From the NCBI GenBank assembly GCA_016716465.1, contig JADJWH010000006.1, forward strand, positions 152,344 through 216,343: DNA of 64,000 bases, in the 5' to 3' direction. This document shows positions 37,174 to 46,274 of this stretch, in pieces. The notes beneath the pieces were generated by a model. That model worked only from the letters and a program-made list of their open reading frames with translations. It ran no database searches and had not been told where the DNA came from. This DNA comes from Gammaproteobacteria bacterium (GTDB lineage Bacteria > Pseudomonadota > Gammaproteobacteria > SZUA-140). How positions within the stretch are numbered: position 1 is the stretch's first letter; every line of letters begins with the position of its first letter. The position numbers and the translations under genes were made by a program.

Positions 37174-38727
37174 TTAGTCCAAAGATTCCCCCCAGCCTCC
37201 GCCGCCCGCGGACTCGACCCGCACGCAATCCCCGGCCGCGGCCTCGAACGAGATCTTGGGTGGTAGCAGGCGCTCGTTGTGCCGGTTTTCCCCCGGAGCC
37301 CCCGCGGAGCCGCCCGCGAGCCCCCAGGGCGCATGGGTACGGCGCTCCGTGATCAGCGTGACGGTCGCGGGCGCAAGGAGCTCGTACTCGCGCACCAGGC
37401 CGTCACCGCCGCGCCGCCGGCCCGCCCCGCCCGAGCCGTCGCGCAGTTCGTAGCGACGGATGCGCAGCGGGTAATGCAGCTCCAGGCTTTCGATCGGGGT
37501 ATTCAGCGTATTCGTCATGTGGGTCTGCACGCCGCTGAGTCCACCGCCTATGGGCCCCGCGCCCATGCCGCCGCCCAGGGTCTCGTAGTAATCCCAGCCC
37601 GGCGCGCCGGAGCGCCCGCCCATGGCGATATTGTTCATGCTGCCGTGACTGGCCGCCGGGATGCGCTCGGGTACGGCCTGCGCCAGCGCCCCCAGCACCA
37701 GATCGACGACGCGGGTGCTGGTCTCGACATTGCCCGCCGCGACGGCCGCGGGGCGGCGCGCGTTCAGCAGCGAGCCCTCCGGCACCGTCAGGCGCAGCGG
37801 CCGGAAGCTCCCCAGGCAGTCTGGAACCTCCGGCGGCATCAGACAGCGGAAGGCGTAGTACACCGCCGCGGCCGTCACCGCCAGCGGGCAGTTGACGTTG
37901 CCGGGGACCTGAAGCGCGGTACCGGTGAAATCGGCCTCGATGTCCGAACCCGCGACGCGCAGCGTCAAGGCCAGCGGGATATCGCGCGTGCCCCGTCCGT
38001 CGTCGTCGAGCACGTCCCGGAAGCGGTATTCGCCGTCGGGGATCGCGCTGAGCCCGGAACGCGCCAGCCGCTCCGCATAATCGTTGAGCGCCTCCAGTGA
38101 TTCGCGATAGGCCGGCAGGCCGAGGGCCGAGACCAGGGCCTCGAGGCGCGCGCCACCGCAGCGGTTGGCGCTGATCTGCGCGGCGAAATCGCCGTGGTTC
38201 TGCGACGAGTTACGCGTCGCGCCGGTGATCCGCCCCATCACGGCGGCATCGATCTCGCCATCGCGCAGGATGAAGGTCGGGGGCACTATCATGCCCTCCT
38301 CCTCCAGCCGGCCCGAGATCGGCATCGAGCCCGGGGTCACGGCGCCGATGTCGGCGTGATGCGCGCGATTGGCCACGAAGCCCGCGAGCCGGGGCTCCGC
38401 CCCGCTGCCGGCGAACACGGGCGCGATCAGGGTCACGTCGGGCAGGTGCGTACCGCCCAGAAACGGGTCGTTCAGGATCACCATATCGCCCGGCCGCCAT
38501 TCCAGCCCGCCGACGATGGTGCGCATCGCGAAGGCCATGCTGCCGAGGTGCACCGGGATGTGCGCCGCCTGCGCGCACAGCTCGCCCGCGGCGTCGAACA
38601 CCGCGCAGGAGAAATCGAGCCGGTCCTTGATGTTGGGGGAAAATGCCGTGCGCCGCAGCACCGCGCCCATCTCCTCGCACACCGCCGCCATGCGGCCGGC
38701 AAACAGACTGAGTTCGACAGAGTTCAT
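37174..38727 (-). CDS. hyuB: Hydantoinase B / 5-oxoprolinase beta-type subunit
   Basis: A 517-residue HyuB-family protein; with a HyuA partner such proteins make ATP-dependent amidohydrolases (5-oxoprolinase, N-methylhydantoinase, acetone carboxylase). Motifs are the N-terminal AVCEEMGAVLRRTAFSPNIK, DRLDFSCAVFDAAGEL, GDMVILNDPFLGGTHLPDVT and FVANRAHHADIGAVTPGSMP with the probable metal His/Asp set, and YPLRIRRYELRDGSGGAG near the end. No hyuA gene is adjacent on either side, so the subunit is orphaned here and its substrate cannot be assigned. The GGGGACAG palindrome abuts its start at 38728. Confidence 0.88.
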   Translation of the reverse strand: MNSVELSLFAGRMAAVCEEMGAVLRRTAFSPNIKDRLDFSCAVFDAAGELCAQAAHIPVHLGSMAFAMRTIVGGLEWRPGDMVILNDPFLGGTHLPDVTLIAPVFAGSGAEPRLAGFVANRAHHADIGAVTPGSMPISGRLEEEGMIVPPTFILRDGEIDAAVMGRITGATRNSSQNHGDFAAQISANRCGGARLEALVSALGLPAYRESLEALNDYAERLARSGLSAIPDGEYRFRDVLDDDGRGTRDIPLALTLRVAGSDIEADFTGTALQVPGNVNCPLAVTAAAVYYAFRCLMPPEVPDCLGSFRPLRLTVPEGSLLNARRPAAVAAGNVETSTRVVDLVLGALAQAVPERIPAASHGSMNNIAMGGRSGAPGWDYYETLGGGMGAGPIGGGLSGVQTHMTNTLNTPIESLELHYPLRIRRYELRDGSGGAGRRRGGDGLVREYELLAPATVTLITERRTHAPWGLAGGSAGAPGENRHNERLLPPKISFEAAAGDCVRVESAGGGGWGESLD

Positions 38728-38799
38728 ATCGGGGACAGATTTATTTTTTGCATGCTCTTGTAAATGTAGGGGTTTCCAATAAATAAATCTGTCCCCGAT
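38728..38799. repeat. Long GGGGACAGATTTATT inverted repeat
   Basis: Arms ATCGGGGACAGATTTATT and AATAAATCTGTCCCCGAT (about 18 bp) flank a 35-bp spacer. It is the only member of this family with a long loop and it lies directly against the hyuB start codon, in the divergent space facing sodB. The rest of the gap (38800-39024) must hold the sodB promoter; no gene is seen there. Confidence 0.75.
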
Positions 38800-39024
38800 T
38801 TCTTGAACTGGTCAGGAGGCTGCTCTACACTTGCTCAAGCGTTCCACTAAGCCGTTCCCGCCAGTCTGTTCCCTTGCGAATAACTTGCCCGGCGGAAAGC
38901 GGGCGCAGCGGCGGCAGCCGGGAGCCATGGACCACGCGCTGTCAACTTGAATATCCCAGGCGACGGTCTCGCATAATAACGATTCCAGAGAGAGCGTCGC
39001 TTTACACCCCATGAGGAGCGAACG

Positions 39025-39603
39025 ATGGTACACGAACTGCCCAAACTGCCTTACGCGATGGATGCCCTGCAGCCGCACATCTCGGCGGAGACGCTGGAAT
39101 ATCACTACGGCAAGCATCACCAGACGTATGTTACCAACCTCAACAACCTGATCAAGGGCACCGAATTCGAATCCCTTTCGCTGGAGGCCATCATCAAGAA
39201 ATCCTCCGGCGGCGTGTTCAACAACGCGGCGCAGATATGGAACCACACCTTCTACTGGAACTGCCTCAGCCCGAACGGCAGCGGCAAACCGGGCGGCGCG
39301 CTGGCCAAGGCCATCGACGCCACGTTCGGCTCGTTCGACGAGTTCAAGACCAAGTTCAGCCAGACGGCGATCACGACCTTCGGCTCCGGCTGGGCCTGGC
39401 TGGTCAAGAACGCGGACGGTTCGCTCGCCCTCGCCAGCACCTCGAACGCCGGCACGCCGATGACCGAGGGCAAGACCGCGCTGCTCACCTGCGACGTGTG
39501 GGAGCATGCCTACTACATCGATTACCGCAACGCGCGCCCGAAGTACGTGGAGAAATTCTGGGAACTCGTGAACTGGGAGTACGTCGCACGGAATTTCGGT
39601 TAA
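39025..39603 (+). CDS. sodB: Iron superoxide dismutase
   Basis: Cytosolic enzyme that dismutates superoxide. The 192-residue protein has the expected four metal ligands His27 (LEYHYGKHH), His74 (WNHTFYW), Asp157 and His161 ([11 protein letters not shown]). Gln70 in AAQIWNHTF is at the position characteristic of iron-type enzymes; manganese or cambialistic use cannot be excluded. A strong GAGGAG site precedes the ATG by six bases. No signal peptide. A hairpin terminator follows at 39626. Confidence 0.96.
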   Translation: MVHELPKLPYAMDALQPHISAETLEYHYGKHHQTYVTNLNNLIKGTEFESLSLEAIIKKSSGGVFNNAAQIWNHTFYWNCLSPNGSGKPGGALAKAIDATFGSFDEFKTKFSQTAITTFGSGWAWLVKNADGSLALASTSNAGTPMTEGKTALLTCDVWEHAYYIDYRNARPKYVEKFWELVNWEYVARNFG

Positions 39604-39625
39604 GCACAGCACGCTTCTCATTGCG

Positions 39626-39659
39626 CCGTCCCGCCCGCGGCAAACGTCGGGCGGGGCGG
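39626..39659 (+). terminator. Hairpin terminator after sodB
   Basis: CCGTCCCGCCCG and CGGGCGGGGCGG pair with one G-T wobble around a 10-nt loop, 22 bp past the sodB stop. There is no following T-run, so it may be only a stabilising 3' hairpin. Confidence 0.5.
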
Positions 39660-39695
39660 ATGCGATGAAACGCAACACACCATGGCGGTTCATCA

Positions 39696-40937
39696 TTGAC
39701 TGACACGCAACACCCTCCGCTGCACGCCGCCGACCTGCGCCGTTTCGCGCCCTTCGAAGCCCTGCGCGACGAACAACTGATCCTGCTCGCCGGCCTCGCC
39801 CGGCAGGAAGAGATCAAGGAAGGCACGCGCATCCTCGCCCTCGATGAGGCCTCTCCCCACCAATACTTCCTGCTGTCCGGCACGCTGGAACTGGAGGCGC
39901 GCGACGGCATGCGCCAGGTCATCGAGAGCGGTGACGGGAAGGCGCGGAGCGCGATCGCGGCCGCGCGCCCCTGCGACTACGGCGTGATCGCCCTGTCTCC
40001 GGCGCGTCTGTTGTCGATCGGGGAGGAGGTGCTGGCGAAACTCGGCAAGACCGACGGCGCCGGCCCCGAAGACGACTCCGGACGCACCGCCGCGCTGCGG
40101 GAGAACCGGGTCTACCAGGCCCTCCGCGCCGACCTCGAGGCCGACCGCCTGAGCGTCCCCAGCCTGCCGGAGATCGCGCTGCGCATCAAAAAGGCGGTGG
40201 AGAGCGAGACCGCGAACATCAGCAAGATCGCCAGGATCGTCAGCGCGGACCCCGCCATCACGGCCAAGCTGATCAAGGCCGCGAACGGCCCACTCTACCG
40301 CGGCAACGTGCCGATCGACAACTGCCAGGCCGCCATCGTGCGCATCGGCATGAACACCACCAAGCAACTGGTCATCAGCTTCGCGCTGCGCGACCTGTTC
40401 CGGATCAACAACCCGGAGCTGAAGCGCCGCGTACAGGAAACGTGGCGCCACAGCACCGAGGTCGGCGCCATCAGCATGGTGCTGGCCAAGCTCACCGAAC
40501 ACCTGGATCCGGAGCAGGCGCTGCTCGCCGGCCTGCTGCACGACATCGGCGTGGTGCCGATCCTGTGCGCGGTGCAGAACGACAGCGCCCTCGCCGCCGA
40601 CGCCGCCGCACTGGACCAGGCCAGCGCGGAACTGCGCGGCGAGGTCGGCGCGATGATCCTCCGGCGCTGGGGTTTCCACGAAGCCCTGGCGCAGGCGGCG
40701 CGGATGGCCGACGAATGGCAGTACGACTCCGGTTCCAGGGCCGACTACGCGGATCTCGTCATCCTCGCCCAGTTGCACAGCTACATGAAGGCCGGCAAGG
40801 GCGCGCTCTATCCGCAGATGGAACAGCTGCCCGCCTTCGCCAAGCTCGCCCCGGAAACGCTCTCCCCGCAGGCCAGCCTCAAGGTCATCGACGAGGCCAA
40901 GGGCGAGGTGGCCGAGGTGATCCGGCTGCTCACCTGA
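39696..40937 (+). CDS. HDOD-domain signalling protein with N-terminal cNMP-binding-like domain
   Basis: A 413-residue cytosolic signalling protein. Residues 1-110 resemble a cyclic-nucleotide-binding-like beta roll (GTRILALDEASPHQYFLLSG). Residues about 150-345 form an HDOD domain (VPSLPEIALRIKKAV, SADPAITAKLIKAANGPLY, AIVRIGMNTTKQLVISFALR, LLAGLLHDIGVVPIL). HDOD domains usually lack the catalytic HD pair; here LLHDIG retains it, although other phosphodiesterase ligands were not recognised. The start is a TTG at 39696; no ATG is available nearby. A Nudix gene follows 14 bp downstream on the same strand. Confidence 0.85.
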   Translation: MTDTQHPPLHAADLRRFAPFEALRDEQLILLAGLARQEEIKEGTRILALDEASPHQYFLLSGTLELEARDGMRQVIESGDGKARSAIAAARPCDYGVIALSPARLLSIGEEVLAKLGKTDGAGPEDDSGRTAALRENRVYQALRADLEADRLSVPSLPEIALRIKKAVESETANISKIARIVSADPAITAKLIKAANGPLYRGNVPIDNCQAAIVRIGMNTTKQLVISFALRDLFRINNPELKRRVQETWRHSTEVGAISMVLAKLTEHLDPEQALLAGLLHDIGVVPILCAVQNDSALAADAAALDQASAELRGEVGAMILRRWGFHEALAQAARMADEWQYDSGSRADYADLVILAQLHSYMKAGKGALYPQMEQLPAFAKLAPETLSPQASLKVIDEAKGEVAEVIRLLT

Positions 40938-40951
40938 GCGGACCCGCGGCC

Positions 40952-41497
40952 ATGCAACAGTCCGCCGTCCTCCGCCTGCTGGCCGCGCACACCCCGCACG
41001 ACGAGACCGAACGCGGCTTTCTCGAACAGATGCTCCGTTTCGTGCGGGAGACCCCCGGTTTCCACCGGCGCGATACGAGTCAGGGACATCTCACCGCCTC
41101 GGCCTGGATCGTCGACCCGGAGCGCCGGCGCGCGCTGCTGCTCCATCACGGCAAGCTCGACCGCTGGCTGCAGCCGGGCGGCCACATCGAGGACGACGCC
41201 TCCCTGCTTGACTCCGCCCTGCGCGAGGCGCGCGAAGAGACCGGGCTGGCCTGTCGCGCGGCGGATGAGGCGGTATTCGACATCGACATCCACCCGATAC
41301 CGGCGCGCGGCGCGGAGGCTGCCCACCTGCATTACGACGTGCGCTTCCTGCTCGAGGCCGAGGCCGGCGCGCAGCCCGAGGTCTCCCCGGAGTCGAACGC
41401 GGTGCGCTGGTTCGGCCTCGATGAGATCGCCGCCCTGGGCGGCGGACCGTCGATCGGGCGCATGGTGGCGAAGACGCGCGCGCGGGCGCGCGCCTGA
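40952..41497 (+). CDS. Nudix hydrolase
   Basis: A 181-residue cytosolic Nudix enzyme that cleaves a nucleoside diphosphate linked to another moiety; the substrate is not predictable. The Nudix box is GGHIEDDASLLDSALREARE followed by ETGL. The catalytic REAREE core is intact, but the first box Glu (GX5E) is Ala, a position less critical than the REUXEE metal ligands. The long open frame extending upstream to 40442 is out-of-frame sequence inside the HDOD gene; the ATG at 40952 fits the family. Probably co-transcribed with the HDOD gene. Confidence 0.88.
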   Translation: MQQSAVLRLLAAHTPHDETERGFLEQMLRFVRETPGFHRRDTSQGHLTASAWIVDPERRRALLLHHGKLDRWLQPGGHIEDDASLLDSALREAREETGLACRAADEAVFDIDIHPIPARGAEAAHLHYDVRFLLEAEAGAQPEVSPESNAVRWFGLDEIAALGGGPSIGRMVAKTRARARA

Positions 41498-41638
41498 ACC
41501 CTTCGGCCGCGCGGTTTGCGCGCGGGGAAAAATCGGTATAATTGGCGGTTTCCTCGCGCGTTCAGCGGCCACGGGCCGCGACCCACGCGCGGCTTCGATC
41601 AACGAACCAGGCACGGGCGCATCCAGGTGGATCATCTG

Positions 41639-42805
41639 ATGAGTACCTACTCCCGACTCCCGGTCACCTTCGAACGCGGCGAAGGGGCCTGGCTGTGGGA
41701 TACCCGGGGCAACAAGTATCTTGACGCGCTGAGCGGCATCGCCGTGTGCGGGCTCGGTCATGCGCACCCAGCCGTGAGCGCGGCGCTGTGCGAGCAGGCG
41801 GGCCGCCTGATCCACACCTCCAACCTGTACGGCGTGGCACTACAGGAACGGCTGGCCGACGCGCTGACCGAGGTCGCCGGCATGGATCGCGTCTTCTTCT
41901 GCAATTCCGGCGCGGAATCCGTCGAGGCCGCCATCAAGCTGGCCCGCCTCTACGGTCATCAGCGCCAGATCGCGCAGCCCGCGATCATCGTCGCGGAAAA
42001 GAGCTTCCACGGCCGCACCATGGCCACCCTCTCCGCCACCGGAAACCGCAAGGTGCAGGCCGGATTCGAGCCGCTGGTGCAGGGCTTCATCCGCGTGCCC
42101 TACAACGACGTCGAGGCCCTGCACGCGGTGGCGCGCAACTCGCCGCAGGTGGTCGCCGTGCTGGTCGAGCCGATCCAGGGCGAGGGCGGCATCAACATCC
42201 CCGCCGACGATTATCTGCAACACATCCGCGAGCTGTGCGACCGGCACGGCTGGCTGATGATGCTCGACGAGATCCAGACCGGCATGGGGCGCACGGGACG
42301 CTGGTTCGCCTACCAGCACCACGCTCTGTACCCGGACGTCATCGCGGTGGCGAAGGGCCTCGCCAACGGCGTGCCGATCGGGGCCTGCCTGGCGCGCGGC
42401 GCCGCGGCCGACGTCTACCAGCCGGGGAATCATGGCTCCACCTTCGGCGGCAACCCGCTCGCCTGCAGCGCCGCGCTGGCGGTGGTCTCGACCATGCGCA
42501 CCGAGCGCCTGACCGAACGCGCGGCGAGCCTCGGGCAACGCCTGCTCGACGGTCTGCGCGCGACACTGGCCGGCTGCGAACTCGTCGCGGACGTCCGCGG
42601 CCGCGGACTGATGCTCGGCATCGAACTCACGCGGCCGTCGACCCACCTGCCGGCGATCGGCCTGGAGCGCGGCATCCTGTTCAGCGTGCAGTCGGAGAAG
42701 GTGATCCGCCTGCTGCCGCCGCTCATCATCAGCGACGCCGAGGCGGACGAGATCGTCTCCCGTATCGGCGCCCTCGTCCGGGAAGAGGCGGCGCGCGCCG
42801 CCTGA
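41639..42805 (+). CDS. argD: Acetylornithine aminotransferase
   Basis: PLP-dependent class-III aminotransferase that converts N-acetylglutamate semialdehyde to N-acetylornithine in arginine synthesis. The 388-residue protein starts [16 protein letters not shown], a typical ArgD opening, with AGGTGG upstream. It keeps the cofactor-binding [44 protein letters not shown], the Schiff-base Lys in [16 protein letters not shown], and [17 protein letters not shown] longer upstream frame to 41516 is unsupported. argF follows 16 bp downstream, forming an argDF pair. Confidence 0.95.
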   Translation: MSTYSRLPVTFERGEGAWLWDTRGNKYLDALSGIAVCGLGHAHPAVSAALCEQAGRLIHTSNLYGVALQERLADALTEVAGMDRVFFCNSGAESVEAAIKLARLYGHQRQIAQPAIIVAEKSFHGRTMATLSATGNRKVQAGFEPLVQGFIRVPYNDVEALHAVARNSPQVVAVLVEPIQGEGGINIPADDYLQHIRELCDRHGWLMMLDEIQTGMGRTGRWFAYQHHALYPDVIAVAKGLANGVPIGACLARGAAADVYQPGNHGSTFGGNPLACSAALAVVSTMRTERLTERAASLGQRLLDGLRATLAGCELVADVRGRGLMLGIELTRPSTHLPAIGLERGILFSVQSEKVIRLLPPLIISDAEADEIVSRIGALVREEAARAA

Positions 42806-42821
42806 TCGCGTCCACACGCGC

Positions 42822-43736
42822 ATGACCCCGCCCCGTCATTTCCTCACGCTGCTCGACCTCGACTCCGCGCAACTGCTGGGCCTGATCCGGCGCGCGCGCG
42901 AACTGAAGGCGATGCAGTACCGCGGCGAGATCTACGAACCGCTCAAGAATCGCGTGCTCGGCATGGTGTTCGAGAAATCCTCGACGCGCACCCGGGTCTC
43001 GTTCGAGACCGCGATGATCCAGTTCGGCGGCGGCGCCATCTTCCTGTCCCCGCGCGACACCCAGCTCGGACGCGGCGAACCGGTGGAGGACACGGCGCGC
43101 GTGCTGTCACGCATGGTGGACGCCATCATGCTGCGCACCAATACCCACGAGATGCAGGAGCGCTTCGCCGCGCATTCGCGCGTCCCGGTCATCAACGGCC
43201 TGTCCGACCTGCATCACCCCTGCCAACTGCTGGCGGACATGCAGACCTTCTTCGAGCTGCGCGGCGACATCCGCGGCAAGTCCGTGGCCTGGATCGGGGA
43301 CGGCAACAATATGTGCCACTCCTACATCCATGCCGCGCGCCGCTTCGGTTTCCAGCTGCGCATCGCCTGCCCGGAAGGCTACGACCCGACCATCCTGGAC
43401 GACCGCGACAACGCGGCCGTCGTCCGGCTCGGACGGGACCCGCTGGCGGCGGCGGACGGCGCCGATCTCGTCGTCACCGACGTCTGGGCCAGCATGGGCC
43501 AGGAAGAAGAGGCCCAACAGCGCGAGCAGGCCTTCGCGTCCTTCCAAGTGAACGCCGCCGTGATGCGGCGCGCGCGCCCCGACGCGCTGTTCATGCACTG
43601 CCTGCCGGCGCACCGCGGCGAGGAGGTCAGCGCCGAGGTCATGGACGGACCCCGGAGCGTGGCCTGGGAGGAGGCGGAAAACCGCCTGCATGCCCAGAAG
43701 GCACTGCTCGAATTTCTGCTGGTCAAGCCGGTCTGA
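42822..43736 (+). CDS. argF: Ornithine carbamoyltransferase
   Basis: Converts ornithine and carbamoyl phosphate to citrulline. The 304-residue enzyme shows the carbamoyl-phosphate motif [37 protein letters not shown], and the ornithine-binding [13 protein letters not shown]. Length matches anabolic OTCases. It is probably co-transcribed with argD (16-bp gap); the product citrulline feeds ArgG at 16.9-18.1 kb. Confidence 0.96.
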   Translation: MTPPRHFLTLLDLDSAQLLGLIRRARELKAMQYRGEIYEPLKNRVLGMVFEKSSTRTRVSFETAMIQFGGGAIFLSPRDTQLGRGEPVEDTARVLSRMVDAIMLRTNTHEMQERFAAHSRVPVINGLSDLHHPCQLLADMQTFFELRGDIRGKSVAWIGDGNNMCHSYIHAARRFGFQLRIACPEGYDPTILDDRDNAAVVRLGRDPLAAADGADLVVTDVWASMGQEEEAQQREQAFASFQVNAAVMRRARPDALFMHCLPAHRGEEVSAEVMDGPRSVAWEEAENRLHAQKALLEFLLVKPV

Positions 43737-44114
43737 ATCACGTAGGTTGGGCACGGTGCCGTGTTCTCGTAGCCCGGATGGAGGCGCACAGCGCCGGAAT
43801 CCGGGAGCAGATTATCCCCGGATTCCGCTGCGCTTCATCCGGGCTACGACAATGAGCCCAACGCCGGTCAGGGTGGTGGGGAGCCGGCTGATTCACGTAG
43901 GGGGGCGGCCAGCGGAAACAGGTCATGCATTCGGTGGGCACAAAAAATACCGTGCCCACCCTACGGATTGATCACCGAAGCACAGTTATGCAGGTTGGGC
44001 TGACAACGTGAAGCCCAACACGAGAGAACTGCAGGCGGATTCTCCCACACACAAATATGACCCGCTCATTTCCATACCCCGGATTCCATCCGCAACCCGG
44101 ATTATCCTGAACCG
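43737..44114. repeat. Repeat cluster between argF and FbpC-like gene
   Basis: This 378-bp gap contains no gene but several repeats. GTAGGTTGGGCACGG lies at 43742. A REP-like inverted pair lies at 43770-43847, with opposite copies TAGCCCGGATGG and CATCCGGGCTA around AGCAGATTAT. A GGTGGGCAC / GTGCCCACC palindrome lies at 43936-43963. GGTTGGGCTGACAACGTGAA with GCCCAAC follows at 43993-44020. The densest repeat stretch of the window; it also likely ends argF transcription. Confidence 0.75.
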
Positions 44115-45161
44115 ATGCCGCGGCAACTGGAAATCACGGACCTGGAGTGCCGCTACGGCGATCATACCGTCATCGACGGGCTGACCCTGGCCATCGAACG
44201 CGGCGACATCGCCTGCCTGCTCGGGCCCAGCGGCTGCGGCAAGACCACCGTGCTGCGCGCCATCGCCGGCTTCGAGCCGGTCCAGCGCGGCGAGATCACC
44301 CTGAAGGGCGCCGTCGTCTCCCGCCCGGGACGCCTGACGGCCCCGGAGAAGCGGCGACTCGGCATGGTGTTCCAGGACTACGCCCTGTTCCCGCACCTCA
44401 ACGTCCACGACAATGTGATCTTCGGCCTGCGCGGCCGGAGCAAGGCGGAACAGCGCAGGGTCGCCGGCGAGCTGCTGGAGGTCATCGGCCTGTCCGGTGC
44501 CGAACGGCGCTACCCGCACGAACTCTCGGGCGGGCAACAGCAGCGCGTCGCGCTGGCGCGGGCGCTGGCCGTCAACCCCGATCTGATCCTGCTGGACGAA
44601 CCGTTCTCCAACCTCGACGTCGAGCTGCGCGAACGGCTCGGAAAGGAGGTCGGCGAGCTGCTCAGGTCCCGCCACATCACGGCCCTGCTGGTGACGCACG
44701 ACCAGCAGGAGGCCTTCGCGCTCGGCGACCGGGTCGGCATCATGAAGGATGGGCGCCTGATCCAGTGGGACACGCCGTTCAATCTTTATCATCAGCCGGC
44801 GAACCGCTTCGTCGCGGGATTCATCGGCAATGGCGTCTTCGTGAAGGGCATGCTGACGGCGGCGAACGCCGTCCAGACCGACTTCGGCGCGCTGCGGGGA
44901 CGGCAGGCCTACCCCTGGCCCGTGGGCACCGCGGTCGACGTCCTGCTGCGTCCGGACGACATCGTCCCCGACCCCGAGGGCGAACTGCGGGCCGAGATCG
45001 TCCAGAAGGCGTTCAAGGGGGCGGAGATACTCTACACCCTGAAGCTGGCCACCGGAATCCATCTGCTGTCCCTGTTCCCCAGTCACCGCGACCACGCGGT
45101 CGGAGAACAGGTACGGTTGCGGGTGTGCGCCGAACACGTGGTCGCGTTCGCCGCCGAGTGA
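44115..45161 (+). CDS. FbpC-like Fe3+/polyamine-type ABC transporter ATP-binding protein (orphan)
   Basis: A 348-residue ABC ATPase of the FbpC/PotA class with Walker [10 protein letters not shown], the subfamily phrase APEKRRLGMVFQDYALFPHL, signature [17 protein letters not shown], Walker B LILLDEPFSNLDVELRERL, switch His in LLVTHDQQEAFALGDR, and a C-terminal TOBE-like region (about 240-348). The closest recognisable group is ferric-iron import. No permease or binding-protein gene is adjacent, and repeats flank it on both sides, so it must work with components elsewhere or has been separated from its operon. Confidence 0.88.
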   Translation: MPRQLEITDLECRYGDHTVIDGLTLAIERGDIACLLGPSGCGKTTVLRAIAGFEPVQRGEITLKGAVVSRPGRLTAPEKRRLGMVFQDYALFPHLNVHDNVIFGLRGRSKAEQRRVAGELLEVIGLSGAERRYPHELSGGQQQRVALARALAVNPDLILLDEPFSNLDVELRERLGKEVGELLRSRHITALLVTHDQQEAFALGDRVGIMKDGRLIQWDTPFNLYHQPANRFVAGFIGNGVFVKGMLTAANAVQTDFGALRGRQAYPWPVGTAVDVLLRPDDIVPDPEGELRAEIVQKAFKGAEILYTLKLATGIHLLSLFPSHRDHAVGEQVRLRVCAEHVVAFAAE

Positions 45162-45189
45162 CGGCGGGACGGCAAGGCTGATCGGGGGA

Positions 45190-45320
45190 CGTAGGTTGGG
45201 TTGAGCAAAAGCGAAGCCCGACATCGTCGGAAATCGGCTCGTTATTCGTTGGGCTTCACTGCGTTCAGCCCAACCTACGAGAACGCGTGGTAGCCCGGAT
45301 ATGGCGCAGTGGAATCCGGA
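45190..45320. repeat. GTAGGTTGGG inverted pair plus REP-like element
   Basis: GTAGGTTGGGTTGAGCAAAA with GAAGCCCGAC is mirrored by GTTGGGCTTCACTGCG and TTCAGCCCAACCTACG (45190-45279), an inverted pair with internal hairpins. A REP-like copy (GTAGCCCGGATATGGCGC to GGAATCCGGA, 45290-45320) follows. It occupies the convergent gap between the FbpC-like gene and cytochrome c4. Confidence 0.7.
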
Positions 45321-45376
45321 AATCGATCGGAACATTCCCGGGCCGGCGCAAGGCCAGCCCGGGGAGTATCAAACCT

Positions 45377-46045
45377 TCAGGGCAGCTGCGCGGAGAGATA
45401 TTCCGCGACCGACTTGATCTCGTCCTCGGAGAGCTTCTTGGCGATGTCCGCCATCATGCCGCCGGGATCGTTCTTGCGGGTGCCGGCGCGGAAATCGTTC
45501 AGCTGCTTGGTGATGTAATCGCGATGCTGACCGCCGATGCGCGGAAACTGCGTGATGTTGGCGGCCTTGCCCTTGCCGCGCTCACCGTGACAGTGGACGC
45601 AGCCATAGACGCCGGACTGCGCATTGCCGTCATTGAACAGCTTCTCCCCCTTCTTCGCCAGGTCGGCATTGACCGGCATCAGGGGGTCCTTCGCCATCTT
45701 CTTGCTGGCGAAGAAAGCGGCGATGTCCTTGGCATCCTCGACGCTGGCCACCGTCGCCGCCATGCCGGCCATGGTGTCGTTATTGGCGCGCAGGCCGCTC
45801 TGGAAATCCCTCACCTGCTTGACGATGTAACCCGCGTACTGACCCGCCAGGCGCGGGAAATCGGCGGCGGGACTGTTGCCGTCACCGCCGTGGCAACCCG
45901 CACAGAGGGCGGCCTTGGCTTCACCCGCGGCGGCATCCCCGCCCTCGAACGCGGCGAATGCGTTTCCAGAGCCGATCGACAGCACAGCACCCGCCAGCAC
46001 CCCACTGAACACAACGCGCATCTTGGCCATGAAATCCAATTCCAT
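45377..46045 (-). CDS. Diheme cytochrome c4
   Basis: Periplasmic two-heme electron carrier, usually donating to terminal oxidases. The 222-residue product has a signal peptide (FSGVLAGAVLSIGSGNAFAA region), heme motifs CAGCH (residues 48-52) and CVHCH (near 149-153), and distal Met ligand candidates in NDTMAGMAATV and KNDPGGMMADIA. The two-domain repeat (PRLAGQYAGYIVKQVRDF and PRIGGQHRDYITKQLNDF) is diagnostic of cytochrome c4. The start may be ATG 46045 or an internal ATG at residues 6 or 9; the signal sequence is intact in each case. Confidence 0.95.
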   Translation of the reverse strand: MELDFMAKMRVVFSGVLAGAVLSIGSGNAFAAFEGGDAAAGEAKAALCAGCHGGDGNSPAADFPRLAGQYAGYIVKQVRDFQSGLRANNDTMAGMAATVASVEDAKDIAAFFASKKMAKDPLMPVNADLAKKGEKLFNDGNAQSGVYGCVHCHGERGKGKAANITQFPRIGGQHRDYITKQLNDFRAGTRKNDPGGMMADIAKKLSEDEIKSVAEYLSAQLP

Positions 46046-46196
46046 AATTTTACCCGCCTGTTTTTATAGATTATTGGACCGGTATCCTCTGTCGGGACAC
46101 TTCTGGCATAGCCCTTGACGAGAATAGGACCCTCCGAGAGCTTACAAGGATAACACAATCATTTCCCAAGAAAAGTCATTGTGGGAGCGGACACGC

Positions 46197-46231
46197 GGCC
46201 AGCGCCCGGCGTCCCGGGGCGGGCGCTGGCC
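46197..46231. terminator. Strong hairpin after the polysaccharide operon
   Basis: A perfect 12-bp inverted repeat, GGCCAGCGCCCG and CGGGCGCTGGCC with an 11-nt loop, lies 44 bp past the stop of the wzz-like gene and upstream of cytochrome c4. It could end the leftward exopolysaccharide transcript; no T-tract is present. The rest of 46046-46274 shows no gene. Confidence 0.5.
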
Positions 46232-46274
46232 GGGGCCAAACATATTTCGCGTCAGTAGCTTGCGGCCGGGGGCT

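Noticed and set aside
38812..39696. 294-codon frame opposite sodB
   Set aside because: Antisense to a well-supported gene, without domain features.
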